Positions 1-10,191 of a stretch of 64,000 bases of DNA are shown here, one piece after another (position 1 is the stretch's first letter; each line of letters begins with the position of its first letter). The stretch covers positions 124,001-188,000 of the forward strand of contig NZ_VFIO01000003.1 of the NCBI RefSeq assembly GCF_007858365.1. Direction: 5' to 3'. Origin of the DNA: Pseudomonas saxonica (lineage in GTDB: Bacteria; Pseudomonadota; Gammaproteobacteria; Pseudomonadales; Pseudomonadaceae). The notes beneath the pieces were generated by a model. That model had not been told where the DNA came from. It ran no database searches and worked only from the letters and a program-made list of their open reading frames with translations. Position numbers and translations under genes: made by a program.

Positions 1-621
1 GAATTGCCAGATCAGGCAGACCATGATGATCGGCGTCGACATGGGCAAAATGATCAACCGGAAAATGGTGAAGAAACCTGCACCGTCCATGCGGGCAGCC
101 TTGACCAGAGCATCGGGAATGCTGACGTAGTAGTTACGAAAGAACAGCGTGGTAAACGCCAACCCGTAAACCACGTGGACGAATACCAGCCCCGTAGTGG
201 TGCTGGCCAGCCCCATCTTGCCCAAGGTGAATGACGCCGGCAGCAGCACGGTCTGAAACGGCAGAAAGCAGCCAAACAGCAACAGGCCAAAGAACAACTG
301 CGAACCGCGAAAGCGCCACATCGACAGCACATAGCCATTCAACGCACCGATCGCCGTCGAAATCAGCACCGCCGGGACGGTGATTTTGATGGAGTTCCAG
401 AAGTAACTGTCTACGGTGGCCCAGGCCTTGACCCAGCCTATGCCGGTGACGACGGTCGGCCAACTGAGCAAGTTACCGGTGCTAATGTCTTCGGGGGTCT
501 TGAAGCTGGTCAACAGCATGACCACCAAAGGCACTAGATACAGCAACACGGCGAGAATAAGCACGGCGTAAATCGCGAGGCGACTCAAGCTCAAGGATGA
601 TTTACCCACGAAACTAGTCAT
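1..621 (-). CDS. gtsC: Glucose ABC transporter permease GtsC (3' end cut by window)
   Basis: Inner-membrane permease of the MalG type, partner of GtsB in glucose uptake from the periplasm. The frame is open from the ATG at 621 to the window edge, 207 codons, so about a quarter of the usual ~280-residue protein is missing. The N-terminal membrane segment follows a short polar start, and the permease EAA-type loop (AARMDGAGFF ... ILP) is visible just before the edge. The start overlaps the gtsB stop by 8 nt, a translationally coupled arrangement. The ATP-binding subunit and an OprB porin would be expected beyond the window. Identification rests on family features plus the adjacent gtsB, gtsA, gltRS, glk and edd. 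Confidence 0.9.
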   Translation of the reverse strand, partial: MTSFVGKSSLSLSRLAIYAVLILAVLLYLVPLVVMLLTSFKTPEDISTGNLLSWPTVVTGIGWVKAWATVDSYFWNSIKITVPAVLISTAIGALNGYVLSMWRFRGSQLFFGLLLFGCFLPFQTVLLPASFTLGKMGLASTTTGLVFVHVVYGLAFTTLFFRNYYVSIPDALVKAARMDGAGFFTIFRLIILPMSTPIIMVCLIWQF

Positions 622-1522
622 GACGCTTGGCCCTTAACTCGGAGTACAGGTAAGGCACAATGATCGCCAGAATCGCACCGAGCATCAAAATGGCGCTGGC
701 CGACCCCACGCCCATCTGGCCACGACTGAAGGTGAAGGAATACATGAACATGGCGGGCAGATCAGATGAGTAGCCCGGACCACCGGCTGTCATCGCTGCC
801 ACCAGGTCAAAACTCTTGATCGCGATATGCGCCAGAATCATGACTGCACTGAAGAACACCGGCCGCAGGCTGGGCAACACCACGGTCCAGTAGATTCGCG
901 GCAAGCTCGCGCCATCGATCTGGGCCGCACGAATGATCGATTGATCCACACCGCGCAGGCCGGCCAGGAACATGGCCATGATAAAGCCCGAGGCTTGCCA
1001 TACGGCAGCGATCACCAGGCAGTACACCACGCGATCAGGGTCAATCAGCCAGTCAAGGCGAAAGCCCTCCCAGCCCCAGTCCCGCAGCAGCTTGTCCAGC
1101 CCCATGCCCGGGTTGAGCAGCCATTTCCAGGCCGTACCGGTCACGATCATCGAAAGCGCCATGGGATACAGATAGATGGTCCGAATGAACCCTTCGCGGC
1201 GAATTCGCTGATCGAGAAATACCGCCAGCGTCACGCCAATCACCAAGGTGATGGCGATAAACATGCCACCGAATACCGCCAGGTTTTTACTGGCCACCCA
1301 CCAACGGTCGTTGTCGAACAAACGCTGGTATTGAGCCAGACCGACCCACTTGTAGGTCGGCAAAAAAGTCGAGTTAGTGAACGACAGCACAAGCGTCCAC
1401 AGGATATAGCCATAAAAGCCCACCAGAACGATGAACATGCTGGGCGCCAGTACCAGTTTGGGTAGCCAGCGCTGCAAGGCATCGAGGGGTGAGACTTTGC
1501 TGAACACAGCAACAGAACTCAT
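614..1522 (-). CDS. gtsB: Glucose ABC transporter permease GtsB
   Basis: MalF-type inner-membrane permease, 302 residues, the usual length for Pseudomonas GtsB. It has about six hydrophobic segments and the cytoplasmic EAA loop (AAQIDGASLPRIYW ... LP) near residues 210-235 that docks to the ATPase. The frame is open 34 codons further upstream, but that part lacks hydrophobic or family character, so the ATG at 1522 (MSSVAVFSK) is preferred. The ribosome site there is weak. It lies 127 bp downstream of gtsA in the same direction and overlaps gtsC by 8 nt. Confidence 0.92.
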   Translation of the reverse strand: MSSVAVFSKVSPLDALQRWLPKLVLAPSMFIVLVGFYGYILWTLVLSFTNSTFLPTYKWVGLAQYQRLFDNDRWWVASKNLAVFGGMFIAITLVIGVTLAVFLDQRIRREGFIRTIYLYPMALSMIVTGTAWKWLLNPGMGLDKLLRDWGWEGFRLDWLIDPDRVVYCLVIAAVWQASGFIMAMFLAGLRGVDQSIIRAAQIDGASLPRIYWTVVLPSLRPVFFSAVMILAHIAIKSFDLVAAMTAGGPGYSSDLPAMFMYSFTFSRGQMGVGSASAILMLGAILAIIVPYLYSELRAKRHD

Positions 1523-1649
1523 GGGAGAAATCCATGCAGGAAAGAAAACAACAAGGTCTTTGCTGAACTGGGTTTTCAGCGTTGACAGGGAATGACTGAC
1601 CCGCAATCCAGACAAGCCCTCCAATCTGGAGGACCTGCCGCATTAAGGA

Positions 1650-2936
1650 TTACTTGGCTGACTTGACCGCTGCGCCGAGTTTTTTAGCGGTATCGGCAGG
1701 GTCGGCATTCGGGTCGTTGATGAAGTTGGTTACGACATCAAAGAACGCACCCTGTACAGCCAGCGTGGTCGCCATGTTGTGCGCCATGCTTGGTTGCAAG
1801 CCGCCGGACTTGGCGTCCGCCAGAAAGTCTTTGGCAGCCGTTTGGGCACAGGCGTCAAATCCGTATTTGCCCATGTCGTTCAGCATGTCGTTGCGCACCG
1901 GAATGGAACCCTTGTTGATGCTGAAGACCTTCTGGAAATCTTCACCCAAGGCCACCTTGGCGATGTCCTGCTGACCAGCGGCTGTGCCGGCGTCTTTCTG
2001 TTTGAACACTGCCAGCGAGTCGATGTTGTAGGTAAAGGCTTTGTCGGTACCCGGGAAGGCAACGCACTGATAGTCCTTGCCTGCGACTTTTTTCGCCGCA
2101 GTCCATTCGCTCTTGGCCCAGTCGCCCATGATCTGCATGCCGGCCTTGCCGTTGATGACTTTGGCGGCCTCCAGGTTCCAGTCCTGACCTTTGCCATCCG
2201 GGTCCATGTAGGTGGCGACTTTCTTCAGCTCAGTAAGCGCCTTGACCATTTGCGGGCCGGTCAAGGTGTCGTTATCCAGATCGACCAGGGCTTTTTTGTA
2301 GCCATCCACACCCATCACTGACAGCACCACCGCTTCGAAAACAGTGCTGTCCTGCCAAGGCTGGCCACCATGGGCAAGCGGGATAAAACCCGCAGCCTTG
2401 AGCTTGTCGCCCGCCGCGTAGAATTCTTCAAGCGTGGCAGGGGGCTTTTCGATGCCGGCTTTTTTGAATACCTCAGGGTTGATCCACAGCCAGTTCACGC
2501 GGTGAATGTTCACCGGCACTGCCACGTAATCACCTTCGTACTTCACCGTATCCGAGACTTTCTTGTCGAGCAGGCCGTCCCATTTTTCACTCTGGGCGAC
2601 GTTCTTGAGAACGTCTGTGTCGAGCAGACCGGTGGACGCCCATTCCTGAATATCGGGCCCCTTGATCTGTGCCATGCCAGGCGGATTACCCGCAACGGCA
2701 CGGCTTTTCAGTACGGTCATGGCCGTAGCCCCACCGCCACCGGCGACAGCGCCGTCCTTCCAGGTGAAGCCATCTTTTTCAACTTGGGACTTGAGGACAT
2801 CCACAGCGGCTTTTTCACCACCCGACGTCCACCAGTGCACCACTTCTACGGTGCCTTTGGAGTCGGCGGCATAGACGTTCAAAGGAAAGAGAGAGGCGAG
2901 AGAGACGAAAACCGCGAGGCGGCTGAATGAATGCAT
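1650..2936 (-). CDS. gtsA: Glucose ABC transporter periplasmic binding protein GtsA
   Basis: Extracytoplasmic solute-binding protein (family 1, MalE-like), 428 residues. It starts with a signal peptide ([17 protein letters not shown] ... VYA) followed by the mature sugar-binding domain beginning around [12 protein letters not shown]. It delivers glucose to GtsBC. The ATG at 2936 is preceded by an AAGG-type ribosome site; an 11-codon upstream extension is open but would spoil the signal peptide. First gene of the gts operon. GltR/GltS encoded nearby are the expected regulators, and an inverted repeat lies about 105 bp upstream. Confidence 0.94.
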   Translation of the reverse strand: MHSFSRLAVFVSLASLFPLNVYAADSKGTVEVVHWWTSGGEKAAVDVLKSQVEKDGFTWKDGAVAGGGGATAMTVLKSRAVAGNPPGMAQIKGPDIQEWASTGLLDTDVLKNVAQSEKWDGLLDKKVSDTVKYEGDYVAVPVNIHRVNWLWINPEVFKKAGIEKPPATLEEFYAAGDKLKAAGFIPLAHGGQPWQDSTVFEAVVLSVMGVDGYKKALVDLDNDTLTGPQMVKALTELKKVATYMDPDGKGQDWNLEAAKVINGKAGMQIMGDWAKSEWTAAKKVAGKDYQCVAFPGTDKAFTYNIDSLAVFKQKDAGTAAGQQDIAKVALGEDFQKVFSINKGSIPVRNDMLNDMGKYGFDACAQTAAKDFLADAKSGGLQPSMAHNMATTLAVQGAFFDVVTNFINDPNADPADTAKKLGAAVKSAK

Positions 2937-3277
2937 GAGATGACCTTTCTTGTTGTTATAACTGAGCAAGTCTTTTGCTTGCGCTTGTCATGAGTGTATC
3001 CATCGCTAAGGGAACTCACGTAACGAAGAGACGCACAAATGTCACCAACCTGTGACAGTTAAATAGCGTTTGGATTTTTATCAATAAAAACAAGTACTCG
3101 GCCCTGCCGACGCACTAAAGATAGCCCTACTTTGAAATAAAGCATTTTCCGCATTGCCTGTAGGACGCATCCCGAAGTCGTTTTCCCACGTTGTACTGGC
3201 AAAAAACTTCAGCGAGTCTGCTAGTCATCGACACGACGAAATGAACGGATGCCGACACTTATCAGGAGATGCAGACC
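2937..3277. other. Divergent intergenic region between gtsA and the AP2-like gene
   Basis: 341 bp without a gene. The part near 3060-3140 is AT-rich. It contains the inverted repeat TGTCAC-N6-GTGACA (3040-3057) listed separately. It must hold the gtsA promoter on the minus strand and the promoter of the AP2-like gene on the plus strand. No HexR-type TTGT-N7-ACAA site was found here. Confidence 0.5.
3040..3057. promoter_or_regulatory. Candidate operator upstream of gtsA
   Basis: Perfect 6-bp inverted repeat TGTCAC-N6-GTGACA, centred about 110 bp upstream of the gtsA start codon. Position suits a transcription-factor site controlling glucose uptake; GltR is the obvious candidate because its gene is in the same locus, but the GltR motif is not one I can match from memory. 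Assignment is inference. Confidence 0.3.
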
Positions 3278-3925
3278 ATGCAAAAGCGTAATCTGACCCA
3301 GCGCAATCACTGCTTTATTTACCCGCTCAAGGATGATGCCGGTCGACCCTACGCCTGGAAAATCGACATTCAGCGCGCAGGCAAACTGCACACGCAAATT
3401 TTCAACTTCGCCGACTATATAAACGAATATGCCGCATTAGAGGCCGCAGAAAGTGTACGCAACCTGCTGGTTTTAAAAATGCCGCAGGTGTTCACCTATG
3501 AAAACCGTCAACGGGTAATGCCTAACAACACCAGCGGTCATCCAGGCGTGTATCGCGTGCAATCCAACCACGTGGACTACTGGCGAGCTACGACGCGGAT
3601 TCATGGCTACAACCTGAGCAAGAGCTTTCGTATTGATCGATATGGCAACGAAGGCGCTTTGCAACTGGCCCTGCAAGAGCGCGAGCGGCAATTGACGCTG
3701 TGCAGCGAACCTTATGACGTCGCCATGGAAAAACTACAGCAGCACTTCAGCCAGACCAGCCGTTGCGTGCGCGAAAAACGAATCAAGGCTGCGATGGATA
3801 AAACTCACACATCAAAAACTGCCACTGAACACACACCAGACCCTAATCTGGAGCCCGTTCTACCAATAAGTGCCGAGCAGGCACGCGAGTCTATCAATCG
3901 GCATTTCGCGGCATGCATAAAGTAA
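3278..3925 (+). CDS. AP2-like DNA-binding domain protein
   Basis: Hypothetical protein of 215 residues. Residues about 88-140 read GVYRV ... YWRATTRIHGYNLSKSFRID ... GALQLA, the pattern of AP2/ERF-type domains (G-V ... W-x-A ... K-x-F ... A). The first 65 residues (WKIDIQRAGK ... IFNF ... ALEAAESVRN) look like a second, more diverged copy. The rest is polar and likely disordered. ATG at 3278 is 9 nt from an AGGAG site (3264-3268); the in-frame ATG at 3269 abuts that site and is less likely. It lies between gltS and gtsA on the opposite strand, and its 3' end overlaps gltS by 32 nt. A role in controlling the glucose genes is possible but unproven. Confidence 0.75.
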   Translation: MQKRNLTQRNHCFIYPLKDDAGRPYAWKIDIQRAGKLHTQIFNFADYINEYAALEAAESVRNLLVLKMPQVFTYENRQRVMPNNTSGHPGVYRVQSNHVDYWRATTRIHGYNLSKSFRIDRYGNEGALQLALQERERQLTLCSEPYDVAMEKLQQHFSQTSRCVREKRIKAAMDKTHTSKTATEHTPDPNLEPVLPISAEQARESINRHFAACIK

Positions 3926-5354
3926 CGCGTAGACCACCGGCACTCAGGTTTTGCAAACTGACTTCGCCACCATGACTGTGCGCGATGCTGCGCGCGATAC
4001 CCAGCCCCAGGCCATAACCCTGCTGGTTTCCCGATAGCCTGAAGTGCGGCTCAAACACTTGCTCAAGTCGCTGTTCAGGAACGCCTGGGCCTTCGTCATC
4101 AACGATCAACATAAAAGCGTTGTGGTTGTCTTCAATGCACAAATGGGCGTTTTGCCCATACTTGAGGGCATTATCGATCAAGTTGCCCATACAGCGACGT
4201 AAAGCCAACGGTTTACCTGCATAGGGCCTCAGCGCTTTGCCGTGCAAGGTCACTCGGCCATTTCCGTGGGGGAGCAAGTAAGGCTCGATCAAACAATCGA
4301 GCAACACATTGAGGTCGACGGGTTCAATGTTTTCGTGAATGTCAGTGTCTTTCACGCATTGCAGCGCACCTTTGACCAGCATTTCAAGCTCATCCAGATC
4401 GCGACCAAACTTGTGCTGCACCTGCTCGTCCTCAAGCAGCTCCACCCGTAATCGCAAGCGGGTGATGGGTGTACGCAAGTCATGGGAAATGGCGCTGAAC
4501 AATTGGCTGCGCTCGGTCAAATAACGGCTGATGCGAGCACGCATGGTGTTAAACGCGCGCCCCACTTCAACAACTTCACTGCCGCCGCCTGTTTCAACCG
4601 GTTTAAACTCATCCTCACCCAACGACATATCCCGTGCCGCCCGCGCCAGACGCTTAAGCGGACGACTTTGCCAGTGCACCAGCAAACCGATAAACAGCAA
4701 CAGGAAGATGCTGCTCAGTGCGATAAACCAGACCTGCACCGCCGGCAAACCTTCCTCTTCAAGGCTGGTGTAGGGCTCGGGCAGTAACGAGGCAATGTAC
4801 AGCCACTCACCCGGCGCCATCTGGATTTGCGTGACCAATACTGGCGGGTTGACCGGCTCCAGAGTCAGGGCAAAGTGCGCCCAGGAGCGCGGCAGCTCTT
4901 CAAGCTTGAGACCCGCATTGAAGATGCGTAAATCGGTGGGGCTGACAAATTTCACGGACACGTCCGCATCAGCGCCCAGGGATTGACGCAGCACTTGATC
5001 CACTGCCTCCAGTACCGCTTGCTTGCGGGGTGAGGGAGGCAACGTCGGCATCCCTAAAGGCTTGTCATTGAGGCTCACGAAGAAACGTGTGCCACCCATG
5101 CTGCGCATTTGATCCAGTACCAGCGGGCGATAAGCCAAGGGTAATGAGCGCAAGTAGGTCACGGTGGCGGTCATGGAGCGCGCGAGGCTACGGGCACTGG
5201 TCACCAGCCCTTCCAGTTGGGTGGTGCGCAACTGTGACAACCAGATAGCACTCGACAAGGTTTGTGCCAACACAATGGCCAGCAACGTCAGCAGCAACAT
5301 GCGTCCCAACAACGAACGGGGCACACGGACTTTACGAAAGAATTTAAAGCCCAT
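3894..5354 (-). CDS. gltS: Sensor histidine kinase GltS/GtrS
   Basis: Membrane sensor kinase of 486 residues, partner of GltR. It has an N-terminal membrane helix (about 18-40), a periplasmic domain, a second membrane helix (about 208-228), a HAMP linker, a HisKA domain with the phospho-accepting His in SHDLRTPITR, and a HATPase domain (N box NLIDNALKYG, GLGLGIARS). It senses glucose-derived ligands in Pseudomonas (established for the family). The start overlaps the gltR stop by 11 nt, so the pair is translationally coupled. Confidence 0.9.
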   Translation of the reverse strand: MGFKFFRKVRVPRSLLGRMLLLTLLAIVLAQTLSSAIWLSQLRTTQLEGLVTSARSLARSMTATVTYLRSLPLAYRPLVLDQMRSMGGTRFFVSLNDKPLGMPTLPPSPRKQAVLEAVDQVLRQSLGADADVSVKFVSPTDLRIFNAGLKLEELPRSWAHFALTLEPVNPPVLVTQIQMAPGEWLYIASLLPEPYTSLEEEGLPAVQVWFIALSSIFLLLFIGLLVHWQSRPLKRLARAARDMSLGEDEFKPVETGGGSEVVEVGRAFNTMRARISRYLTERSQLFSAISHDLRTPITRLRLRVELLEDEQVQHKFGRDLDELEMLVKGALQCVKDTDIHENIEPVDLNVLLDCLIEPYLLPHGNGRVTLHGKALRPYAGKPLALRRCMGNLIDNALKYGQNAHLCIEDNHNAFMLIVDDEGPGVPEQRLEQVFEPHFRLSGNQQGYGLGLGIARSIAHSHGGEVSLQNLSAGGLRVTLCMPRNAD

Positions 5355-6081
5355 GAACGGCTGCGACCTGCGCCGCTAATTGGTAACCACTGCCACGAAC
5401 GGTACGTATCAGTCGAGGAGGCTTATCGGTATCGCGCAGGCGTTGGCGCAAGCGACTGACCGCCATGTCGATAATACGATCCAGGGGCATCAGCTCGCGG
5501 CCACGGGTAGCGTTGCCGATCGTGTCGCGATCAAGGATCTGTTGCGGGTGATCCAGAAATAGCTTGAGCAGTGCAAAGTCAGCCCCGGACAGGATGACTT
5601 CTTCGCCATCGGCATGAAACAGCCGATGGGTCACGGTGTTTAGACGCCACTCGTCAAATGCCAATATTTCGCTTCCCGCCGGCGCCCCAACGCTTGCAAA
5701 TTGCGCACGGCGCAACAGCGCTTTAATGCGCGCCTGAAGCTCACGGGGGCTGAAAGGTTTACCCAGGTAGTCGTCCGCGCCCAGTTCAAGCCCGATGACC
5801 CTGTCGGCCTCGTCAGAACTGGCGGTCAGCATGATGATGGGGGTCTGGGCAAAGCGTGCGTGCTGGCGAACCCAGCGACACAGGCTAAACCCGTCCTCGT
5901 CGGGCAACATCACATCAAGGATCAGCAAATCACAGGGCACATGTTCCAGCGCCTGACGAAAACCCGCGCCATCGCCTACGGTATGCACCACAAAGCCAGC
6001 CCGGCTGAGGTATTGATCAAGCAGTTCTCGAATGTCCTGATCGTCATCGACCAGCAAGATGGATTTGCCGTGTGCGCTCAT
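5344..6081 (-). CDS. gltR: Response regulator GltR (glucose uptake)
   Basis: OmpR/PhoB-class response regulator, 245 residues. The receiver domain occupies residues about 6-120 with Asp56 (LDVMLPDEDG) as phosphorylation site and the acidic pocket VDDDQ. The C-terminal winged helix covers about 145-240. Known role in Pseudomonas: control of gts transporter genes. Third gene of the edd-glk-gltR-gltS unit, 117 bp downstream of glk. Confidence 0.92.
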   Translation of the reverse strand: MSAHGKSILLVDDDQDIRELLDQYLSRAGFVVHTVGDGAGFRQALEHVPCDLLILDVMLPDEDGFSLCRWVRQHARFAQTPIIMLTASSDEADRVIGLELGADDYLGKPFSPRELQARIKALLRRAQFASVGAPAGSEILAFDEWRLNTVTHRLFHADGEEVILSGADFALLKLFLDHPQQILDRDTIGNATRGRELMPLDRIIDMAVSRLRQRLRDTDKPPRLIRTVRGSGYQLAAQVAAVHGL

Positions 6082-6198
6082 AGCGGTGTTCCTTATTGTT
6101 ATAGATGGCCCGCAGCCCGCCCCTCGCTCCCCAACTGCCTCCCTGCAGCCTCAACAACATCGAAAATCAGCCTCCTCTGCCTCAGGGAGAGGTGCTTT

Positions 6199-7155
6199 TC
6201 AAGCGAACGCCTGCTGCAACGCCACGCCCGCACCGATCAAACCGGAATACGGCGCCGTAACCAGCCACACCGGAATACCCTTTAGGTAATCGCTCATGCA
6301 ACCCTTGTCGGCAAAACTGCGGGCAAAGCCACTGGCCAGAAAAATATCAGCAAAGCGTGGAATCACCCCGCCCACGATATACACCCCGCCTCGACCACCT
6401 ACCGTTAGGACGTTATTACCCGCCACACGCCCCAGCCAGCAACTGAAGTGTTCCAACACTTGCAGCGCTACCGGATCGCCAGCCAGCGCGGCCGCCGTGA
6501 TGGCCCGGTCGCTGTCCAGCACAGGTGTATGGCCATCTACCGCGCAGATCGCACGGTAGACACGGGGCAAACCGCTGCCGCTCAAGATGGACTCGGCACT
6601 GACATGACCCATTTCAGCGTAAATGTGTTGCCACAACTGCACTTCGCGCGGGTTGCTCATAGGGAGATCGACGTGACCGCCCTCCCCCGGCAACGCCATG
6701 AATTCCCCGTTGTCCAAACGCAGCAGCGTGCCCACACCCAGGCCGGTGCCTGGGCCGATCACCACTGCCGGTCGCGACGGTTCACCCATGCCGGGACAGA
6801 CCTGACGTATGTCGTCAGGTTGCAAGCGGGTCATGCCCAACGCCATCGCACTGAAGTCATTGATCAGCAGCAGGTTGTCGACCTGTAATTGCTGGCAAAA
6901 CGCCGTTCGACTCAACCGCCAATGGTTATTCGTAAAGCGAAACTCATCGCCACTGACTGGCCCGGCGACGGACAAGCACACCGAACCTACCGCCCCCGGC
7001 GCTAAATCCAGACCGCTCAGGTAAAGCCTGATGGCGTCCTCGGGGCATGCAAAATCAGCAGTCGCCAGAACCTGAACCGAATGCAACTGGTCGTTTTCCC
7101 ATAACGCAAAGCGAGCGTTGGTACCGCCTATATCACCGACCAGCGCGAGTTTCAT
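6199..7155 (-). CDS. glk: Glucokinase
   Basis: ATP-dependent glucokinase, 318 residues, phosphorylates cytoplasmic glucose to glucose 6-phosphate for the Entner-Doudoroff route. Visible signatures are the N-terminal phosphate loop [12 protein letters not shown], a sugar-binding region [10 protein letters not shown] and the second nucleotide loop [14 protein letters not shown] at 7155 overlaps the edd stop as ATGA, so it is translated after edd from one transcript. Confidence 0.95.
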   Translation of the reverse strand: MKLALVGDIGGTNARFALWENDQLHSVQVLATADFACPEDAIRLYLSGLDLAPGAVGSVCLSVAGPVSGDEFRFTNNHWRLSRTAFCQQLQVDNLLLINDFSAMALGMTRLQPDDIRQVCPGMGEPSRPAVVIGPGTGLGVGTLLRLDNGEFMALPGEGGHVDLPMSNPREVQLWQHIYAEMGHVSAESILSGSGLPRVYRAICAVDGHTPVLDSDRAITAAALAGDPVALQVLEHFSCWLGRVAGNNVLTVGGRGGVYIVGGVIPRFADIFLASGFARSFADKGCMSDYLKGIPVWLVTAPYSGLIGAGVALQQAFA

Positions 7156-8978
7156 TTCAAGGTTTCCAGAGACGAGGTGAAAGTACTGGCGCCCTGCTCA
7201 GCTGAACTGAAGGCCTGGCGCATAAATGCAAACAGCTCGCGCCCCGTGCCGATTGCATTGCTCAGCGTGCCGACTGCCGGAGTACGTGCGGCGAATTCTG
7301 CCTCATCCACCAGCAGTTGCAACGTGCCTTTTACGCCATCGACACGGATCATGTCGCCATCACGCACTCTCGCCAGCGCGCCCCCCACAGCTGCTTCGGG
7401 ACTGACATGGATGGCCGCCGGGATTTTGCCTGACGCACCGGACATACGCCCGTCAGTGATCAGCGCGACTTTAAAGCCGCGGTCCTGCAACACGCCAAGA
7501 AATGGCGTCATTTTATGCAGCTCAGGCATGCCATTGGAGCGTGGCCCCTGAAAGCGCATGACCGCCACAAAGTCGTGCTCCAGTTCACCCGCCTTGAACG
7601 CATCGGCCAGCTCTTGTTGATCCTGGAACACACGCGCTGGGGCTTCTACGATTTGATGCTCTGGCGCAACGGCCGAGACTTTCATCACACCGCGCCCCAG
7701 ATTGCCCTCCATCACCCGCAACCCGCCTTCGGACGAGAACGCACGCGCCACTGGGCGCAGAATTGTTTCATCAAGGCTTTCGATCGGCCCGTCGCGCCAT
7801 ACCAGCTCACCATCAACCAGGAACGGTTCGCGGGTGTAACGGCTCAGGCCAAAGCCGGCCACGGTGTTGACGTTCTCGTGCAGCAAACCGGCTTCGAGCA
7901 ACTCACGAATCAGGAACGCCATGCCGCCTGCGGCCTGGAAGTGGTTGATATCGGCTTTACCGTTTGGATACACATGGGACAAGGTCGGTACGACTTCGGA
8001 CAAGTCAGCCATGTCTTGCCACGTGAGCTGGATACCCGCCGCCATGGCAATGGCTGGCATATGCAGCGTGTGGTTGGTCGAACCACCCGTCGCGTGCAGC
8101 GCCACAATGGAGTTGACCAGCGAGCGCTCGTCCACGATCTCGCCCAACGGCATGAAGTTGCCACTTTGCTTGGTCAGACGGGTGATCTGATGGGCGGCTT
8201 CGCGGGTCAGTGCATCGCGCAACGGTGTGTAAGGGTTGACGAAAGAAGCGCCCGGCAAGTGCAGCCCCATGACCTCCATCAGCAACTGATTGGTGTTGGC
8301 CGTGCCGTAAAAGGTGCAGGTGCCAGGGCTGTGGTACGACTTCATCTCCGACTCCAGCAGCTCTTCGCGACTGGCTTTGCCTTCAGCGTAGCGCTGCCGA
8401 ACATCGGCTTTTTCTTTGTTGGAAATACCCGACGGCATAGGCCCGCCCGGCACAAAAATAGTAGGCAGATGGCCGAAGCGCAGCGCCCCAATCATCAAGC
8501 CCGGCACGATCTTGTCACAAATACCCAGCATCATTGCGGCATCGAACATGTTGTGCGACAGCGCCACCGCCGTGGACAGTGCAATCACTTCGCGGCTCAG
8601 CAGGCTCAGTTCCATCCCTGCTTCGCCTTGAGTCACGCCATCGCACATGGCCGGGGTGCCACCCGCAAACTGACCCACAGAGCCCATTTCGCGTAACGCC
8701 TGCTTGATCTGCTCAGGAAAATGTTCGTAGGGCTGATGCGCCGAGAGCATGTCGTTATAGGAAGAAACAATTGCCACGTTGGCAGCGTTCATCAGGCGCA
8801 GGTTGTTTTTATCATCCGTACCGCACCCGGCCACCCCGTGAGCGAAGTTGGCACATTGCAGCTTGCCGCGTTGCGGACCGTCGCTGGCAGCGCCGCGAAT
8901 CAGCGCCAGATACGCCTCTCGGGTTGCTCGGCTGCGGGCAATAAGACGCTCGGTAACTTCAAGAACGCGGGGATGCAT
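7152..8978 (-). CDS. edd: 6-phosphogluconate dehydratase
   Basis: Fe-S enzyme of the IlvD/Edd family, 608 residues (normal length), converting 6-phosphogluconate to 2-keto-3-deoxy-6-phosphogluconate. Motifs include [13 protein letters not shown] near the N terminus, the conserved glycine-rich [15 protein letters not shown] and [16 protein letters not shown] near residue 500. First gene of the edd-glk-gltR-gltS unit and divergent from gap, with HexR sites in between. Confidence 0.96.
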   Translation of the reverse strand: MHPRVLEVTERLIARSRATREAYLALIRGAASDGPQRGKLQCANFAHGVAGCGTDDKNNLRLMNAANVAIVSSYNDMLSAHQPYEHFPEQIKQALREMGSVGQFAGGTPAMCDGVTQGEAGMELSLLSREVIALSTAVALSHNMFDAAMMLGICDKIVPGLMIGALRFGHLPTIFVPGGPMPSGISNKEKADVRQRYAEGKASREELLESEMKSYHSPGTCTFYGTANTNQLLMEVMGLHLPGASFVNPYTPLRDALTREAAHQITRLTKQSGNFMPLGEIVDERSLVNSIVALHATGGSTNHTLHMPAIAMAAGIQLTWQDMADLSEVVPTLSHVYPNGKADINHFQAAGGMAFLIRELLEAGLLHENVNTVAGFGLSRYTREPFLVDGELVWRDGPIESLDETILRPVARAFSSEGGLRVMEGNLGRGVMKVSAVAPEHQIVEAPARVFQDQQELADAFKAGELEHDFVAVMRFQGPRSNGMPELHKMTPFLGVLQDRGFKVALITDGRMSGASGKIPAAIHVSPEAAVGGALARVRDGDMIRVDGVKGTLQLLVDEAEFAARTPAVGTLSNAIGTGRELFAFMRQAFSSAEQGASTFTSSLETLK

Positions 8979-9086
8979 GTGTTGAACTCCAGGCTAACGG
9001 ATGTGGCGACCTGTACGTGTCCTATGCTGACCGAGGGCGTAGATACGCCGATTCAATCATTCGGACCCGTTGATTCAGGTCACTCG

Positions 9087-9101
9087 TTGTAGATAAAACA
9101 A
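9087..9101. promoter_or_regulatory. HexR-type operator, site 1
   Basis: Exact TTGT-N7-ACAA (TTGTAGATAAAACAA), the reported core of Pseudomonas HexR operators. It sits between the divergent edd and gap genes, 108 bp from the edd start. HexR is released by 2-keto-3-deoxy-6-phosphogluconate in characterised species. The hexR gene is not in this window. Confidence 0.82.
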
Positions 9102-9148
9102 AATATTGCCACTTAAATGGCTTGTTTTCTATTTTTATGAGAATAATC

Positions 9149-9163
9149 TTGTAATTCCAACAA
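9149..9163. promoter_or_regulatory. HexR-type operator, site 2
   Basis: Second exact TTGT-N7-ACAA (TTGTAATTCCAACAA), ending 22 bp before the gap start codon. Centre-to-centre spacing to site 1 is 62 bp. Site 2 is placed to repress gap and site 1 to repress edd. Confidence 0.82.
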
Positions 9164-9185
9164 CAAATCGAGGCAGGCGCTCCCC

Positions 9186-10187
9186 ATGACTCTACGAATC
9201 GCAATCAATGGTTTTGGCCGTATCGGCCGCAACGTCCTGCGTGCACTGTATACCCAAGGCTACCGCCAAGACTTGCAGATCGTCGCTATTAACGATCTGG
9301 GTGACAGCTCGATTAATGCTCATCTTCTTAAGTACGACACCGTTCATGGCACTTTCGATGCGACCGTAGAGCACGATCAGGAGAGCCTGACAGTCAACGG
9401 TGACCGTATTGCTGTCAGCGCCATCCGTAACCCGGCTGATCTGCCATGGGCCGATTTGAAGGTTGACGTTGTATTTGAATGCACCGGTTTGTTCACTGAA
9501 CGTAGCAAGGCCGAGGCGCACATCAGCGCTGGCGCACGCAAAGTGATTATCTCTGCCCCCGGCAAAAATGCCGATGCGACCGTAGTCTATGGGGTTAACC
9601 ACGACATTCTGCGCCAATCGCATCAAATTATTTCCAACGCCTCCTGCACCACCAACTGCCTGGCACCGGTTGCGCAAATCCTGAATCGCGAATTCGGCAT
9701 TGCCAATGGCCTGATGACCACCATCCACGCCTACACCAACGACCAGAATCTGACCGACGTGTACCACAGCGATCCCTACCGCGCGCGTTCGGCCACGCAC
9801 AACATCATCCCGAGCAAAACCGGCGCCGCAGAAGCGGTAGGCCTGGTATTGCCCGAACTGGCAGGCAAGTTGACCGGTATGGCGGTGCGCGTTCCGGTGA
9901 TTAATGTGTCACTGGTCGACCTGACCATTGAGCTAAAGCGCGAAGCGACCGCAGCCGAAGTCAATGCGGTGTTCAAAGAAGCCAGCCAACATTCAAAAGT
10001 ATTGGGTTACAACGCATTGCCGCTGGTGTCGAGCGACTTCAACCACAACCCGCTTTCGTCTATTTTTGATGCCAATCACACCAAAGTCAGTGGCAAATTG
10101 CTGAAAGTGCTGGCGTGGTATGACAACGAGTGGGGCTTCTCCAACCGCATGCTCGACAACTGCCTGGCGCTGCACAACGCGGAGTAA
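9186..10187 (+). CDS. gap: Glyceraldehyde-3-phosphate dehydrogenase, type I
   Basis: NAD-dependent GAPDH, 333 residues, oxidises glyceraldehyde 3-phosphate produced by the Entner-Doudoroff aldolase. The Rossmann motif [11 protein letters not shown] opens the protein, the active-site Cys154 is in NASCTTNC, and the substrate loop HAYTNDQ follows. Position divergent from edd matches gap-1 of other Pseudomonas. The ribosome site is weak (GGCAGGCGCTCCCC). Confidence 0.96.
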   Translation: MTLRIAINGFGRIGRNVLRALYTQGYRQDLQIVAINDLGDSSINAHLLKYDTVHGTFDATVEHDQESLTVNGDRIAVSAIRNPADLPWADLKVDVVFECTGLFTERSKAEAHISAGARKVIISAPGKNADATVVYGVNHDILRQSHQIISNASCTTNCLAPVAQILNREFGIANGLMTTIHAYTNDQNLTDVYHSDPYRARSATHNIIPSKTGAAEAVGLVLPELAGKLTGMAVRVPVINVSLVDLTIELKREATAAEVNAVFKEASQHSKVLGYNALPLVSSDFNHNPLSSIFDANHTKVSGKLLKVLAWYDNEWGFSNRMLDNCLALHNAE

Positions 10188-10191
10188 CGCG

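Noticed and set aside
7515..8696. 393-codon open frame antisense to edd
   Set aside because: Edd is intact on the minus strand; composition of the antisense product is shadow-like.
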